Source: Polyangiaceae bacterium (GTDB taxonomy: Bacteria; Myxococcota_A; Polyangia; Polyangiales; Polyangiaceae). From it: 64,000 bases of DNA. Both the position numbers and the translations under genes were made by a program. Shown here piece after piece: positions 17,078 to 26,528 of this stretch; positions within the stretch are counted from its first letter, which is position 1, and every line of letters starts with the position of its first letter. The stretch lies in contig JACKEA010000005.1 in the NCBI GenBank assembly GCA_020633235.1, forward strand, positions 620,001 to 684,000, given 5' to 3'. The notes beneath the pieces are model-generated. The model did no database searches. It was not told where the DNA came from and was given only the letters and a program-made list of their open reading frames with translations.

Positions 17078-18127
17078 ATGAAGCGGTACAAAGCAGCGGT
17101 CATCGGGGGCTCGGGCTACGGCGGCGGAGAGATGATCCGCCGCCTGCTGATCCACCCCGACGTGGAGCTCTCGCGGGTGGCGTCCCTGGACTACGTGGGG
17201 GAGCCGCTGTCCGCGGCCCATCCGAACCTCGAGGGCGTCACGGACCTCGCCTTCCAGGAGCTGCCTCCGGAAGTGGCCGCCGACGGCATGGACGTGGTGC
17301 TGCTCGGATTGCCGCACAAGGTGAGCTCCGAGGTGGTGCCCAAGCTGATGGCCACGGGCGTGAAGATCGTCGACATGAGCGGCGACTTCCGGCTGCAGGA
17401 CCCCGCCGCGTACCAACGCTTCTACGGCAAGAAGCACCCCTGCCCGGAGCTCTTGCCCAAGTTCGTGTACGGCTTGCCGGAGCTGAATCGAGAGAAGATC
17501 CGAAGCAGCGCCTACGTCGCTTCTCCAGGCTGCTTCGCGACGACGATCGAGCTCGGCCTGTTGCCCCTGGCCCGCGCCGGGCTGCTTCGCGGCAGCGTGG
17601 AGACCGTGGCCATGACCGGCTCGAGCGGCAGCGGCGTGGCCGCCAGCGCCGGGACGCACCACCCCGTTCGTTACAACAACATCAAGACCTACAAGACGCT
17701 GAACCATCAGCACGTGCCGGAGATCGAAGAGACGCTGCGGGGTGCTGGGGCTCAGGGCTTCGAGCTGCGCTTCGTGCCCGTGTCCGCGCCGCTGGCCCGT
17801 GGCATCTTCGCGACCAGCTTTGCCCGCGTGCCCGCGGACACGGAGCCGGACCGCATCGTGGCGCTGTACCGCGACGGGTTCGCCCAGGAGCCCTTCGTCC
17901 GCGTGCCCGCCCAGCGCCTGCCGGAAGTGGTGGCGGTGGCAGGGTCGAACTTCGCCGAGGTGGGCGTGGTGGTGGGACCGGTGGAAGGCTCGACGCGCTT
18001 GGTGTCGTGCTTCAGTGCCACCGACAACCTGATCAAGGGCGGCGCCGGACAAGCCATCCAGAACATGAACCTGGTGCTCGGCTTGGACGAGCGCGCGTCC
18101 CTGGAAGATCCCGGGAGCTATCCGTGA
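17078..18127 (+). CDS. argC: N-acetyl-gamma-glutamyl-phosphate reductase
   Basis: Third step of arginine synthesis: NADPH-dependent reduction of N-acetylglutamyl phosphate to the semialdehyde. 349 residues. The N-terminal nucleotide fold starts AAVIGGSGYGGGEMIRRLL, and the active-site Cys is in VASPGCFATT. STRLVSCFSATDNLIKGGAG is the family C-terminal motif. The ATG at 17078 lies 49 bases after the previous gene. The stop overlaps argB by four bases. Confidence 0.96.
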   Translation: MKRYKAAVIGGSGYGGGEMIRRLLIHPDVELSRVASLDYVGEPLSAAHPNLEGVTDLAFQELPPEVAADGMDVVLLGLPHKVSSEVVPKLMATGVKIVDMSGDFRLQDPAAYQRFYGKKHPCPELLPKFVYGLPELNREKIRSSAYVASPGCFATTIELGLLPLARAGLLRGSVETVAMTGSSGSGVAASAGTHHPVRYNNIKTYKTLNHQHVPEIEETLRGAGAQGFELRFVPVSAPLARGIFATSFARVPADTEPDRIVALYRDGFAQEPFVRVPAQRLPEVVAVAGSNFAEVGVVVGPVEGSTRLVSCFSATDNLIKGGAGQAIQNMNLVLGLDERASLEDPGSYP

Positions 18128-18948
18128 GCGCGACCGTCACCCGCGTCGTCAAGCTCGGCGGCGAAGTCATCCGCGGCGCCCGCCTGGGCGAGGTCGCGAA
18201 GCAGATCGCGGCGCTCGACGTCGGTTCGTCGGAGGTCGACGCCCGTGTGGTGGTCGTGCACGGGGGCGGCCCCCAGACCAGCGCGCTGCAGAAGGCGCTG
18301 GGACAGACGCCCAACATCGTGGGCGGGCGCCGCATCACGGACGACGCGGCGCTGGAGGCCATCAAGATGGCCGTGGCCGGCGTCGCCAATGTGGATCTGT
18401 GTGCCGCACTGCTCGCCGCCGGCGTGCGTCCCATCGGCCTGCACGGCGGCTCTTCGGCCGTGATCCGCGCGGTGCAACGGCCGCCGCGGGTGGTGAGCGG
18501 TGCGGGGCCCGATCCCATCCACATGGGGCACGTGGGCGACGTCGTCGGCTTCGAGCGGGACTTGCTCGAGGAGCTCTTGAGCCTTGGCTACGTTCCCGTG
18601 CTCGCCTGTCTGGGGGCGGACGCTGCGGGCCGCATCTACAACATCAACGCGGACATCGTGGCCACCCGCTTGGCGGTGGCCCTGGGCGCCGCGGATCTGT
18701 TCTTGCTGATGGACGCGCCGGGGGTGCTACGCGACAAGAACGACCCGGCCACCCGCATCGAGCGGCTAAAGATCGCCGAAGCCCAGGCGCTGATCGCGGA
18801 GGGCGTGGTGGACGGCGGCATGATCCCCAAGCTGGAGGAGTCCTTCGAGGCGCTCCGGGGCGGCGTCGCCCGCGTCCACCTGTTGTCCGACGCTCTGCCC
18901 AGCGCCGCCGAGGCGCCGGGCACCGTGGGCACCCTGCTCACGCTTTAG
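18124..18948 (+). CDS. argB: Acetylglutamate kinase
   Basis: Phosphorylates N-acetylglutamate in arginine synthesis. 274 residues from a GTG that overlaps the argC stop. It has an amino acid kinase fold with VVKLGGEVI, VVVVHGGGPQ, VNADIVATRLA-like INADIVATRLAVALG, and GMIPKLEESFEAL near the end. The C-terminus matches the family. Its stop codon overlaps, tail to tail, that of the minus-strand gene at 18945. Confidence 0.95.
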   Translation: MSATVTRVVKLGGEVIRGARLGEVAKQIAALDVGSSEVDARVVVVHGGGPQTSALQKALGQTPNIVGGRRITDDAALEAIKMAVAGVANVDLCAALLAAGVRPIGLHGGSSAVIRAVQRPPRVVSGAGPDPIHMGHVGDVVGFERDLLEELLSLGYVPVLACLGADAAGRIYNINADIVATRLAVALGAADLFLLMDAPGVLRDKNDPATRIERLKIAEAQALIAEGVVDGGMIPKLEESFEALRGGVARVHLLSDALPSAAEAPGTVGTLLTL

Positions 18949-19784
18949 CGCAGCGTATCGGAGCAGCAGCGGAAGCCGGTCTCGGTTCCGTTGTAATAGC
19001 GGTCGTGGGCGGTCTGGGCAGCTCGGCAAAAGTTGCGGCTCGGCTGCCAGTAGGCCCCCTTCATTGCGGGGCGCTCCGGCGTGCTGCCGTCGATGGTCAC
19101 GAACTCTTCCAGGTTGCCGGACAGGTCCCGCACGCCGAAGGGGCTCTCACAGCGCGGGTAGGTTCCCGGCGGCACTCGCATGTCCCGGAGCTTGCCGTCC
19201 TTGCCCACCACGTCGAAGTGGTCCGCGTTGCAGGCCGTCGGGTCCCGCTTGAAGCCGTAGGGATAGGGCCGCATCTCCTCGCCCTCACAGGCGAAGTTGT
19301 ACTCGCTCTCCATGCACACCCGCTTGCCCAGGCCGGTGCAGGTCTTCTCGGCCATGGTCCAGCTCTGGTAGTTGGCGGGCAGCGTCTCGCCGGGCTTCAC
19401 GTATTCGTCACGGTCCATGCAAAAGCGCAGGTGCTTGCGCGGACCCTTGCACGTGGCTGGCTGGGCGTATTCGGCGCAGCGGAAGTATTCGTAGCGCCCG
19501 GGCGGATCCATGTACTTCAGGCAGCGCTGCTCCACGTTGGGGCAGTACTCGCCGTCGACCAGCACCATGCCGTCTGGGCAGACCGGGTCCTCCTGCTTTT
19601 TCACTTCAGGTAGAACCAGGTTGGGATCGAGCACGGCGGCCAGCGTCGGAGAATCCTGGAACTGGATCTCGGCGGCGGTCTCCTCGGGCTCGAGGGGGGG
19701 GTTCGTCACCGCCGGCTCCTGCTGGCACGCCACCAGGCCGACAAAGACGAAACCCGCGGCGGTGAGCAGTCGGCCGGGGTGCAC
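18945..19784 (-). CDS. SUMF1/FGE-sulfatase-domain lipoprotein, probably non-catalytic
   Basis: 279 residues. The lipoprotein signal ends GLVAC with Cys20. Residues about 70-279 follow the formylglycine-generating/SUMF1 plan: CPDGMVLVDGEYC, CMDRDEYVKPGE, GKRVCMESEYNFACEGEEM, YPYGFKRD, GVRDLSGNLEEF, MKGAYWQPSRNFCRAA and GFRCCSD. True FGEs use a Cys pair near the last GGS-like motif. Here only NFC remains, so it more likely binds a ligand than makes formylglycine. Many extra cysteines suggest disulfides. It starts with GTG. A paralogue follows upstream on the same strand. Confidence 0.82.
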   Translation of the reverse strand: MHPGRLLTAAGFVFVGLVACQQEPAVTNPPLEPEETAAEIQFQDSPTLAAVLDPNLVLPEVKKQEDPVCPDGMVLVDGEYCPNVEQRCLKYMDPPGRYEYFRCAEYAQPATCKGPRKHLRFCMDRDEYVKPGETLPANYQSWTMAEKTCTGLGKRVCMESEYNFACEGEEMRPYPYGFKRDPTACNADHFDVVGKDGKLRDMRVPPGTYPRCESPFGVRDLSGNLEEFVTIDGSTPERPAMKGAYWQPSRNFCRAAQTAHDRYYNGTETGFRCCSDTLR

Positions 19785-20016
19785 GAAGGCGGACTTTCGA
19801 TGCTGATCCGGGTCCCGTCAAGGAAGATTCGTCCAGACCCGGGTGCTCCAGGCCTCGGGGCCGAGTGTCGTTGGACCCCACTTTCCCGTGTGATCTCGGC
19901 GGGCTTACATGCGGCCCTTCGCCCTGTGGCGCAGGCGCGAAAATTACTCCGCACCCGCCCTCGAACTTGATCCCAATCAGCGTCGAAATCCCACGATCGA
20001 CGTGGCGTCCCGGAGC

Positions 20017-20946
20017 TCAGCCCTTGGCGCCGTCGTCACCTGGGAGGTCGCTGCAGCAGCGCACGCCCACCTGGATGTCGTTGTAGTAGTCGTCGTGCTT
20101 GGTGGTGGCAGGGCGACAGCGATTGCGAGCCGCCATCCACCAACCGCCCTTGAGGCCGTTTCGGTACGGCGGATTGAAGCGCGCGTTCTCACGCAGCACC
20201 GGCTCGTCCATGTTGCCCACCATGTTGAGAACACCGAACGGGCTCACGCACTGGCTCAGCTCGTCGCTCGCCATGCGGTTGTCCTTCAGGATCTGCTTGC
20301 GGGGGTTCGCCTCGTACAGGTCGTCGCGGTCCTGGTTGCAGACGGGCTCCCGCTTCCAGCCGTAGGGATAGGGGCGCATCTCCTCGCCCTCACAAGCGAA
20401 ATTCCACTCACTTTCGGTGCAGATCCGCTTACCCTGGGCCTTGCACACCTTGCTCGCCGTCACGAAGCTCTGCCAGTTCAAGGGCTTGTCGTCGCCGGGC
20501 TTGGTGTACTCCGTGCGGTCGATGCAGTAGCGCATGCTCACGCGCTTGCCGACGCACTCCGCCGGCTGCGCATATTCGGCGCAGCGGGCGTAGGGCAGCT
20601 TCGGGTCGTCGAGCCACTTGGTGCAGTTGTGGCGGACCTCGGTGCAGTAGTCGCCATCCACCAAGACCATGCCGCTCGGGCATGCGTCCCCTACCCCCGG
20701 TGACGCCGCGGCAGCGGTGTCACGGTGGGCCTCCGACGTCACACTGTTACGCGCATCGTTACGCGTCACCGCCGGCGCCACCGTGTTCACGAAGCTGGCC
20801 GTGGGCGCCACCACGCCAGCGGCCAGCAGGTGCCGCGCGGGGTCCTGGTTACGAGCAGCCAAGGCGCGATCTCCCTGGAATTCCGCGCCAACAGCGAAGA
20901 AACCCAACGACATCCACAGCACCCCGACCCAGCTCCAGCGCGACAT
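20017..20946 (-). CDS. SUMF1/FGE-sulfatase-domain secreted protein, paralogue of the preceding one
   Basis: 309 residues from the ATG at 20946, which begins a signal peptide (MSRWSWVGVLWMSLGFFAVG). An earlier in-frame ATG at 21039 would add 31 residues with no signal character. The C-terminal domain is plainly homologous to the gene at 18945-19784: CPSGMVLVDGDYC, RYCIDRTEYTKPGD, GKRICTESEWNFACEGEEM, YPYGWKRE, GVLNMVGNMDEP, GGWWMAARNRCRPA and VRCCSD. Again only one Cys lies near the position of the FGE pair. Tandem duplication within this locus is likely. Its substrate or partner is unknown. Confidence 0.8.
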   Translation of the reverse strand: MSRWSWVGVLWMSLGFFAVGAEFQGDRALAARNQDPARHLLAAGVVAPTASFVNTVAPAVTRNDARNSVTSEAHRDTAAAASPGVGDACPSGMVLVDGDYCTEVRHNCTKWLDDPKLPYARCAEYAQPAECVGKRVSMRYCIDRTEYTKPGDDKPLNWQSFVTASKVCKAQGKRICTESEWNFACEGEEMRPYPYGWKREPVCNQDRDDLYEANPRKQILKDNRMASDELSQCVSPFGVLNMVGNMDEPVLRENARFNPPYRNGLKGGWWMAARNRCRPATTKHDDYYNDIQVGVRCCSDLPGDDGAKG

Positions 20947-21061
20947 CCTACATTCCCCTACATTGCGAGCATGCCGTGGGCGCCCCAGCGGGGGCAACTT
21001 CGAAGCATGCAGTGAATCGAACGCGCGGAGAGCTTGCACTCTTCGTGCCGGCGTTTCGGGT

Positions 21062-21080
21062 GGTTCCGCGGCGGACCAAC
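21062..21080 (+). repeat. Copy of the dispersed CCGCGGCGGACCAACAA intergenic element (single arm)
   Basis: GGTTCCGCGGCGGACCAAC lies in the 150-base gap between the M50 protease stop and the SUMF1 paralogue start. It is identical to the arm core found at 26473 and 57592. No facing arm is adjacent. Confidence 0.75.
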
Positions 21081-21096
21081 CCCCAGCTGAAGAAGG

Positions 21097-22407
21097 TCAG
21101 CGCGGGGGTTTCATCAAGGCGGCTTCGAACCCGTCGTGCCCGAGGAGCGACGTGAGGTCGGCGCGCGCGCGCTCGGGATCGACCAGCCCTGCCCCCACCG
21201 CCTGTGACAAGGCAGCCACGGCGTCATCGCGAGCGTCGGCCTGGGCAAAGCTCCGGGCGGCGGCGAAGGCGTCCTCGGGGTTCGAGCTCTGCTCGAAGAT
21301 CTTCGAATAGAGGCGCGCAGCTTCGAGGGAAGCGCCCGCTTCCAGCGCTCGTTCGGCGACGACGCGCAGATCGCCTTCCGTCGCATCGAGCTCGAGGGCC
21401 AACGCCGCCGCCGCGGCCGCATCTCCGCGCTCGAGCTCCACCCGAACCCGAAGCGCCGTGAGCTGAGGTCGCGTGTCCCCCTGCTCTTCGGCCGCGATCA
21501 GCAGCGCCCGCGCGCGGTCGAGATCGCCATCGGCGTGGCTCACGGCGGCGGCAAGGTAGCGGTCCGCGTTCGGCAGCTCCTTGAGCGCCCCTCGAGCAGC
21601 CGCCACGTTCCCCCGACCCAGCGCTGCCCAGGCCGCGATCTCGAACGCCTGCGGTCGGAGCGGCGGTGCGGTGTGGGCCACGGCGCGGGCGATTTGCTCC
21701 GCGGTCTCGTACTCCTCGGCATCGAGGGCACGCCGGGCGCGATGAACGAGCTCCCCGAGGGCCTCGGGGCTGATGGGCGCCGGTGCGCTCCGGCGCGCGG
21801 CGAAGTAGCTGGAGACGCCGCCCACGCCGAAGAGCACGGCGCCGAACAGCGACCCCATGCGATAGAGCACGAGGGCCACGATCAATCCGAACGCCATCGA
21901 CAGCGTGGCGGACAGCATGCGGCGCTCGGGGCCGAGCGCTGCCGCCAGGATCTGCCCGCCGTCGAAGGGCAGCACCGGCAGCAGGTTGATGCTGCTCCAG
22001 AACAAGTTCGCCACGCACAAGAGCTCGATGGTCTCCACCAGGAGCGACGAGTCCTGTCCGCGGGCGTCCAGCGCCACCAGCACCACGTAGGCGAGCCCCC
22101 CCAACACGAAGCCCGCTGCCGGGCCCGCGAAGGTCACCAGGATCCTGCGCTTCTTGCCGAGCTCATGGGTCGGTCGCCAGGACGTGAGGCCGCCCATCAT
22201 GTGCAACGCGATCACCGGGCTCTGCCCATAGGCGCGGGCCGCCATGGCGTGCCCCAGCTCATGGATCAGCACCGAGACCAGCACCACCGCCACCCACAGC
22301 GCCATCGCCGCGGCGGAGCGATCCGGGTGGTAGCCGAGGAGCAGCGCCAGGAACCAAAAGCCCGGTTGAATCATCACCGGGAAACCGAAGAGCCGAAAGC
22401 GAAGCAC
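21097..22407 (-). CDS. M50 site-2-protease-type membrane metallopeptidase with C-terminal helical repeats
   Basis: 436 residues from a GTG. The N-terminal half has several membrane segments with the zinc motif LIHELGHAMAARAYG and the second motif NLLPVLPFDGGQIL, the pair that defines the S2P/SpoIVFB group cleaving proteins inside the membrane. From about residue 215 the protein is soluble and Ala-rich, with TPR-like helices (RARRALDAEEYETAEQIARA and similar), perhaps to hold the substrate. It lies 16 bases after the trehalose gene on the same strand. No anti-sigma factor target is encoded nearby. Confidence 0.88.
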   Translation of the reverse strand: MLRFRLFGFPVMIQPGFWFLALLLGYHPDRSAAAMALWVAVVLVSVLIHELGHAMAARAYGQSPVIALHMMGGLTSWRPTHELGKKRRILVTFAGPAAGFVLGGLAYVVLVALDARGQDSSLLVETIELLCVANLFWSSINLLPVLPFDGGQILAAALGPERRMLSATLSMAFGLIVALVLYRMGSLFGAVLFGVGGVSSYFAARRSAPAPISPEALGELVHRARRALDAEEYETAEQIARAVAHTAPPLRPQAFEIAAWAALGRGNVAAARGALKELPNADRYLAAAVSHADGDLDRARALLIAAEEQGDTRPQLTALRVRVELERGDAAAAAALALELDATEGDLRVVAERALEAGASLEAARLYSKIFEQSSNPEDAFAAARSFAQADARDDAVAALSQAVGAGLVDPERARADLTSLLGHDGFEAALMKPPR

Positions 22408-22423
22408 GGCGCCGCGGAGCCTA

Positions 22424-24640
22424 TCACTCGGCTCGACCGTGCGCTCGCTTGGTCTCGTCCCAAAGTCCGTACATGCGCTCCAGGGCGTCGAGCAGGGTGA
22501 GGTTCGAGTCCACCCAGTAGCGCGCGTGGATGTTGCGGCTGCCCACCCAACAGCTGATCGAGCGATTCTTGAAGCGCCCGGGGATGGCCTCCATCATCTC
22601 TTCGTCGGTGCGGTCATCGCCGGCGCAGAACACGAAGTCCGCGCGATTGTGGTGCTCGAGGAGGGACGTGACGGCTTGGCCCTTGGTCACGTTGCGGTGG
22701 CGCACTTCGATCACGCGGTTGCCGTTCAGCACGGTGTACGGCCGGCGTTTGAGCAAATCTTCCAGGACCGTGAGCAGCTCCCGCACCTGGAACGACGCGA
22801 ACTCGGGATCCGCGGCGCGATAGTGCCAGGCGATCGCCGCCTCCTTGTACTCCACGCTGCTACCCGGCGTGCGGCGCACGAAGTTCTGGAACACCGGGTC
22901 GACCAGCTCTTGCAGCGTCTTGCCGCTGACCCGCACCCGGTTCTCGAAGTCGCCGCCGGGCAGTCGCATGGAGAGACCGTGCTCGGCGACCAGGCCGATG
23001 GGCAGATGGCCGAGCCAGCGGTCGAGCACCTTCTGGCTGCGCCCGCTGATGACGTACACCGTGGCGCGCTCCGCCAGCCGGCCCAACACACGCAGGATGC
23101 GCGGGCTGGGCACGGCGTCCCGGGGGTTGACGACGTAAGAGCGCAAGGTCCCATCGTAGTCCAAGAGCACCAGCGGCCGCTTCGCGGCGCGCACCATGCG
23201 CTGGACGTCCGGTGCGTCCATGCGCAAGAGCTCGGAGCTCGGCCGCTGATCCGACGCCGCGCCTTCGAGCTCGTTCAAGAAGCGCTGGGCCCAGGCCATG
23301 CTGGTGTTCTCTTCCACGAAGCGCTGCATGTGCGCGAACGCGCCGGGCTCCGGCGGTTGGCTCAGGGCGTCGAACAGGGCGTCCGCCACCTCGCCCACGC
23401 TGTGGGGGCTCACCAGCCGCGCGCCCGGTAGGCAGTGCGCCGCGCCGGCGAACTCGCTGAGGATCAGCGTGCCTCCACGGTCGCCCCGGGCTGCCACGTA
23501 TTCCAGCGCCACCAGGTTCATGCCGTCGCGGAGCGGCGTCACCAGCGCGACCTCGGCGGCTTCGAACAGACCCACCAGGCGGCTCCGGGGCACCGCCTGA
23601 TTCACGTACACGATGGGCATGCTGCTGCTGGTGCCGTAGCGCCCGTTGATGCGTCCGACGAGCTCGTCCACGCTGCGCTTCAAGTCGCGGTACTCGTCCA
23701 CCCCGGTACGTGAGGGAGCCGCGATCTGGATGAAGACCACCTGGTCCCGCCACTTGGGGTGCTGGCGCAAGAACTCCTCGAACGCGAGGAGCTTCTTGGG
23801 AATGCCCTTGGTGTAGTCCAGGCGATCCACACCCACGACGATCTTGCGCCCCGGATATGCTTCCCGCAGCGACTCGAGCTCGCGCTTGGCGTCCTCCCCG
23901 CGGGCCATGTCGCGGATCTCCTGCGGGTCGATGCCGATGGGCAGCGCGCCCAACCGCACCCGACGCGACGGCATGCGGATCGATTCCACGTCGGACTCGA
24001 GGCCGAGCACGCGCAGGCACGCCGCGCGAAAATGGCTCACGTACTCGTAGCTGTGAAAGCCGATGAAGTCCGAGCCGAGCAGCCCGCGCAAGATCTCTTC
24101 CCGCGGAGGGAGCTGGCGATAGGTCTCGTCGGATGGGAACGGGATGTGGAGGAAGAAGCCGACGAGCCCTTGGAAACCCCGCCGCCGCAAGAGCTCGGGC
24201 ACCAACGCCAGCTGGTAGTCATGGACCCACACCACGTCCCCCGGCCGCGTGTGCTCCAGGATGGCGTCGGCAAATGCCTCGTTCACGCGGTGGTAGGCGC
24301 GATAGCCCGCGGGCTCGAAGTGCACCTTGTCCGGGAGGTTGTGGAACAAGGGCCACAGGACTCGATTCGAGAAGCCCAGGTAGAAACCGTCCGCGTCGTT
24401 CTTGGGGACGAACACCGGCACGGCGCCGTGCTTGTCGAGCTCGGCGCTCACGGCGTCGCGCTCGGCTTCGGCGATGGCGGTTCCGGGCCAGCCGATCCAG
24501 GTGAAGTCCCGACGCTCAGCCACGGCGGCAAGGGCCGTGACCAATCCCCCGGTGCTCGGCTCCGCTTCCCAGCCATCGGCCTTCCGCGTGACCGTCACGG
24601 GCAGCCGCGCCGAGGCTACGATGAGTCTCGCTTTCGGCAT
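22424..24640 (-). CDS. otsA-otsB fusion: Fused trehalose-6-phosphate synthase / trehalose-phosphatase
   Basis: 738 residues that carry both steps of trehalose synthesis from UDP-glucose and glucose-6-phosphate. The GT20 synthase spans about 1-470, with WVHDYQLALVPELLRRRGF, GVDRLDYTKGIPKKLLAFE and the C-terminal motif LVALEYVAARG. The HAD phosphatase spans about 485-738, with the nucleophile Asp in VLLDYDGTLRSY and FCAGDDRTDEEM. The start at 24640 (MPKARLIVASARLPVTV) fits OtsA N-termini. A GTG at 24679 is possible. Divergent from a GH15 enzyme. Confidence 0.93.
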   Translation of the reverse strand: MPKARLIVASARLPVTVTRKADGWEAEPSTGGLVTALAAVAERRDFTWIGWPGTAIAEAERDAVSAELDKHGAVPVFVPKNDADGFYLGFSNRVLWPLFHNLPDKVHFEPAGYRAYHRVNEAFADAILEHTRPGDVVWVHDYQLALVPELLRRRGFQGLVGFFLHIPFPSDETYRQLPPREEILRGLLGSDFIGFHSYEYVSHFRAACLRVLGLESDVESIRMPSRRVRLGALPIGIDPQEIRDMARGEDAKRELESLREAYPGRKIVVGVDRLDYTKGIPKKLLAFEEFLRQHPKWRDQVVFIQIAAPSRTGVDEYRDLKRSVDELVGRINGRYGTSSSMPIVYVNQAVPRSRLVGLFEAAEVALVTPLRDGMNLVALEYVAARGDRGGTLILSEFAGAAHCLPGARLVSPHSVGEVADALFDALSQPPEPGAFAHMQRFVEENTSMAWAQRFLNELEGAASDQRPSSELLRMDAPDVQRMVRAAKRPLVLLDYDGTLRSYVVNPRDAVPSPRILRVLGRLAERATVYVISGRSQKVLDRWLGHLPIGLVAEHGLSMRLPGGDFENRVRVSGKTLQELVDPVFQNFVRRTPGSSVEYKEAAIAWHYRAADPEFASFQVRELLTVLEDLLKRRPYTVLNGNRVIEVRHRNVTKGQAVTSLLEHHNRADFVFCAGDDRTDEEMMEAIPGRFKNRSISCWVGSRNIHARYWVDSNLTLLDALERMYGLWDETKRAHGRAE

Positions 24641-24701
24641 GCCGACCCCTATACCCCATTTCGTTGGAGGATCGGGCACGCTGATCTAAGTTGACGATTG
24701 C

Positions 24702-26471
24702 GTGAAGCTCGCTCTGATCGGCAACTGCGCCTACCAAGCGCTGATCGACGATCGCGCCAACGTGGTGTGGCTGTGCTGGCCGCGGTTCGATTCCAGCTTC
24801 GTGTTCGGCAGTCTGGTGGATGCCGAACGCGGGGGACAGTTCGCGGTAGAAGCCGCGGGCGACTATCGAACCACGCAGGATTACCTGCCCAACACGAACA
24901 TTCTGCGCACGGTCTTCGAGCGCGAGGGGGACGCCTTCGAGGTGGTGGATTTCGCCCCGCGTTTTCAGCAGTACGAGCGCTACTACAAGCCCACCATGCT
25001 GGTGCGCCGCTTGCGCCGCTTGTCCGGCGAGCCGGTCGTGCGCGTCCGCTGCGATCCCACCACGGACTACGGACGAAGCCGCCCGGACGCCTACGTCGCC
25101 AGCAACCACATCCAGTGGCTGATCCCCGGCGCCCAGCTGCGCCTCACCACCAACGTGCCGCTCTCCTACATCCGCGAGTCCCGCGAGTTCTTGTTGGAGC
25201 GTGACGCCTACGTGGTGCTCACCTGGGGCTCGCCGCTCGAAGCGCCGCTGGCGCAGACCTGCGAGACGTTCCTCACGAACACGCGTCGCTACTGGGAAGC
25301 GTGGGTCAAGCACACCGCGCTGCCGGGCAGCTTCCAGCGCGAGGTGATCCGCTCCGCCCTCGCCCTCAAGCTCCATCAGTACGAGGACACCGGCGCCATC
25401 ACCGCAGCCACCACCACCAGCATCCCGGAGCACCTCGGCAGCGGCCGCAACTGGGACTATCGCTACTGTTGGCTCCGGGACTCCTATTTCACGCTGCGGG
25501 CCATGCGACGTATCGGCCACTTCGAAGAAATGGAGCAGTTCGTCTCCTTTCTGAAGAACCTGGCGGAGGCGTCCCCCGAGCACCTGCAGCCCGTGTACGG
25601 CATCAGCGGGGAGCGCGAGCTGCACGAGGAAGTGCTCTCCCACCTCGGCGGCTATCAGGGCAGCGGCCCCGTGCGCATCGGCAACGCCGCCTACGCGCAG
25701 CATCAGCACGACGTGTACGGCGAGATGATCGCCGCCATCGCGCCGATGTACCTGGACGTGCGCTTCGCCGATCACCAACCGGCGGGCTCCGTGCGCTTGC
25801 TGCGCCGGCTGCTCACGCGGCTCGCGGAGACGATGGAGCAACCAGACGCCGGCATTTGGGAGATCCGGGGTGACGTCCGCACCCACACCTTTTCCCTCTT
25901 GATGCACTGGGTCGGTGCCGTGGTGGCCGCGCGCATCGCCCAGCAGGCCGGCGCCGCCGACATCGAGGGCACCGCCCGCGGCCTGGCCGCTCGAGCGCGC
26001 AGCATCATGATCGAGCGCTGCTACCGAAGCGAGCTCGGCTACTACGCCGACTCCACGGCCACGGACAACCCGGACGCGTCCCTGCTCATGATGATCAACC
26101 TCGGCTTCTTGCGCCGAGGGCACCCTCACGCCGAGCCGCACCTGCGCGCTCTCGCTCGCGAGCTCAAGGTGCGCGGGCCGCTCTTACACCGCTACCGCCA
26201 CCACGATGGCATCGGCGAGACCCTCGCCACCTTCACGGTGTGCGGCTTCTGGTACGTAGAGGCCCTCGCGCGCCTCGGCTTCGTGGCGGAGGCCGAGCGC
26301 GGCTTCGAGGAGCTGATGCTCCACGCCAACCACGTCGGCCTGTTCAGCGAGGATCTCGATCCCGTCAGCGGCGAGCAGCTCGGAAACTTCCCCCAGACCT
26401 ACTCCCACGTCGGGCTGATCAACGCGGCGTTCGCCATCAGTCCCCTGCCGCTGGAGGTGGGAGATCCGTGA
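24702..26471 (+). CDS. Glycoside hydrolase family 15 (glucoamylase/trehalase type)
   Basis: 589 residues, GTG start. The N-terminus IGNCAYQALIDDRANVVWLC and the central GRNWDYRYCWLRDSYFTLRAM are typical of cytosolic GH15 enzymes that cleave trehalose or alpha-glucans. ETLATFTVCGFWYVEALARLG and NFPQTYSHVGLINAA near the end carry family residues around the catalytic acids. No signal peptide. It is divergent from the trehalose-synthesis fusion with a 61-base spacer, which favours trehalose turnover. Activity on other glucans cannot be excluded. Confidence 0.87.
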   Translation: MKLALIGNCAYQALIDDRANVVWLCWPRFDSSFVFGSLVDAERGGQFAVEAAGDYRTTQDYLPNTNILRTVFEREGDAFEVVDFAPRFQQYERYYKPTMLVRRLRRLSGEPVVRVRCDPTTDYGRSRPDAYVASNHIQWLIPGAQLRLTTNVPLSYIRESREFLLERDAYVVLTWGSPLEAPLAQTCETFLTNTRRYWEAWVKHTALPGSFQREVIRSALALKLHQYEDTGAITAATTTSIPEHLGSGRNWDYRYCWLRDSYFTLRAMRRIGHFEEMEQFVSFLKNLAEASPEHLQPVYGISGERELHEEVLSHLGGYQGSGPVRIGNAAYAQHQHDVYGEMIAAIAPMYLDVRFADHQPAGSVRLLRRLLTRLAETMEQPDAGIWEIRGDVRTHTFSLLMHWVGAVVAARIAQQAGAADIEGTARGLAARARSIMIERCYRSELGYYADSTATDNPDASLLMMINLGFLRRGHPHAEPHLRALARELKVRGPLLHRYRHHDGIGETLATFTVCGFWYVEALARLGFVAEAERGFEELMLHANHVGLFSEDLDPVSGEQLGNFPQTYSHVGLINAAFAISPLPLEVGDP

Positions 26472-26521
26472 CCGCGGCGGACCAACAAGATCTTCGGGAT
26501 CCTGTTGTTGGCTCGCCGCGG
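26472..26521. terminator. Complete hairpin form of the dispersed element, between convergent genes
   Basis: The left arm CCGCGGCGGACCAACAA (26472-26488) faces the right arm TTGTTGGCTCGCCGCGG (26505-26521), pairing at 15 of 17 positions. Inside it, GATC-TTCGG-GATC forms a second stem with a stable loop. It begins at the GH15 stop and ends eight bases from the stop of the minus-strand VIT protein, so it probably ends transcription from both sides. AAAA follows on the plus strand. Confidence 0.75.
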
Positions 26522-26528
26522 AAAAGGC

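Noticed and set aside
18945..20946. Active formylglycine-generating enzymes
   Set aside because: The Cys pair needed for catalysis is not complete in either protein and no sulfatase is nearby.
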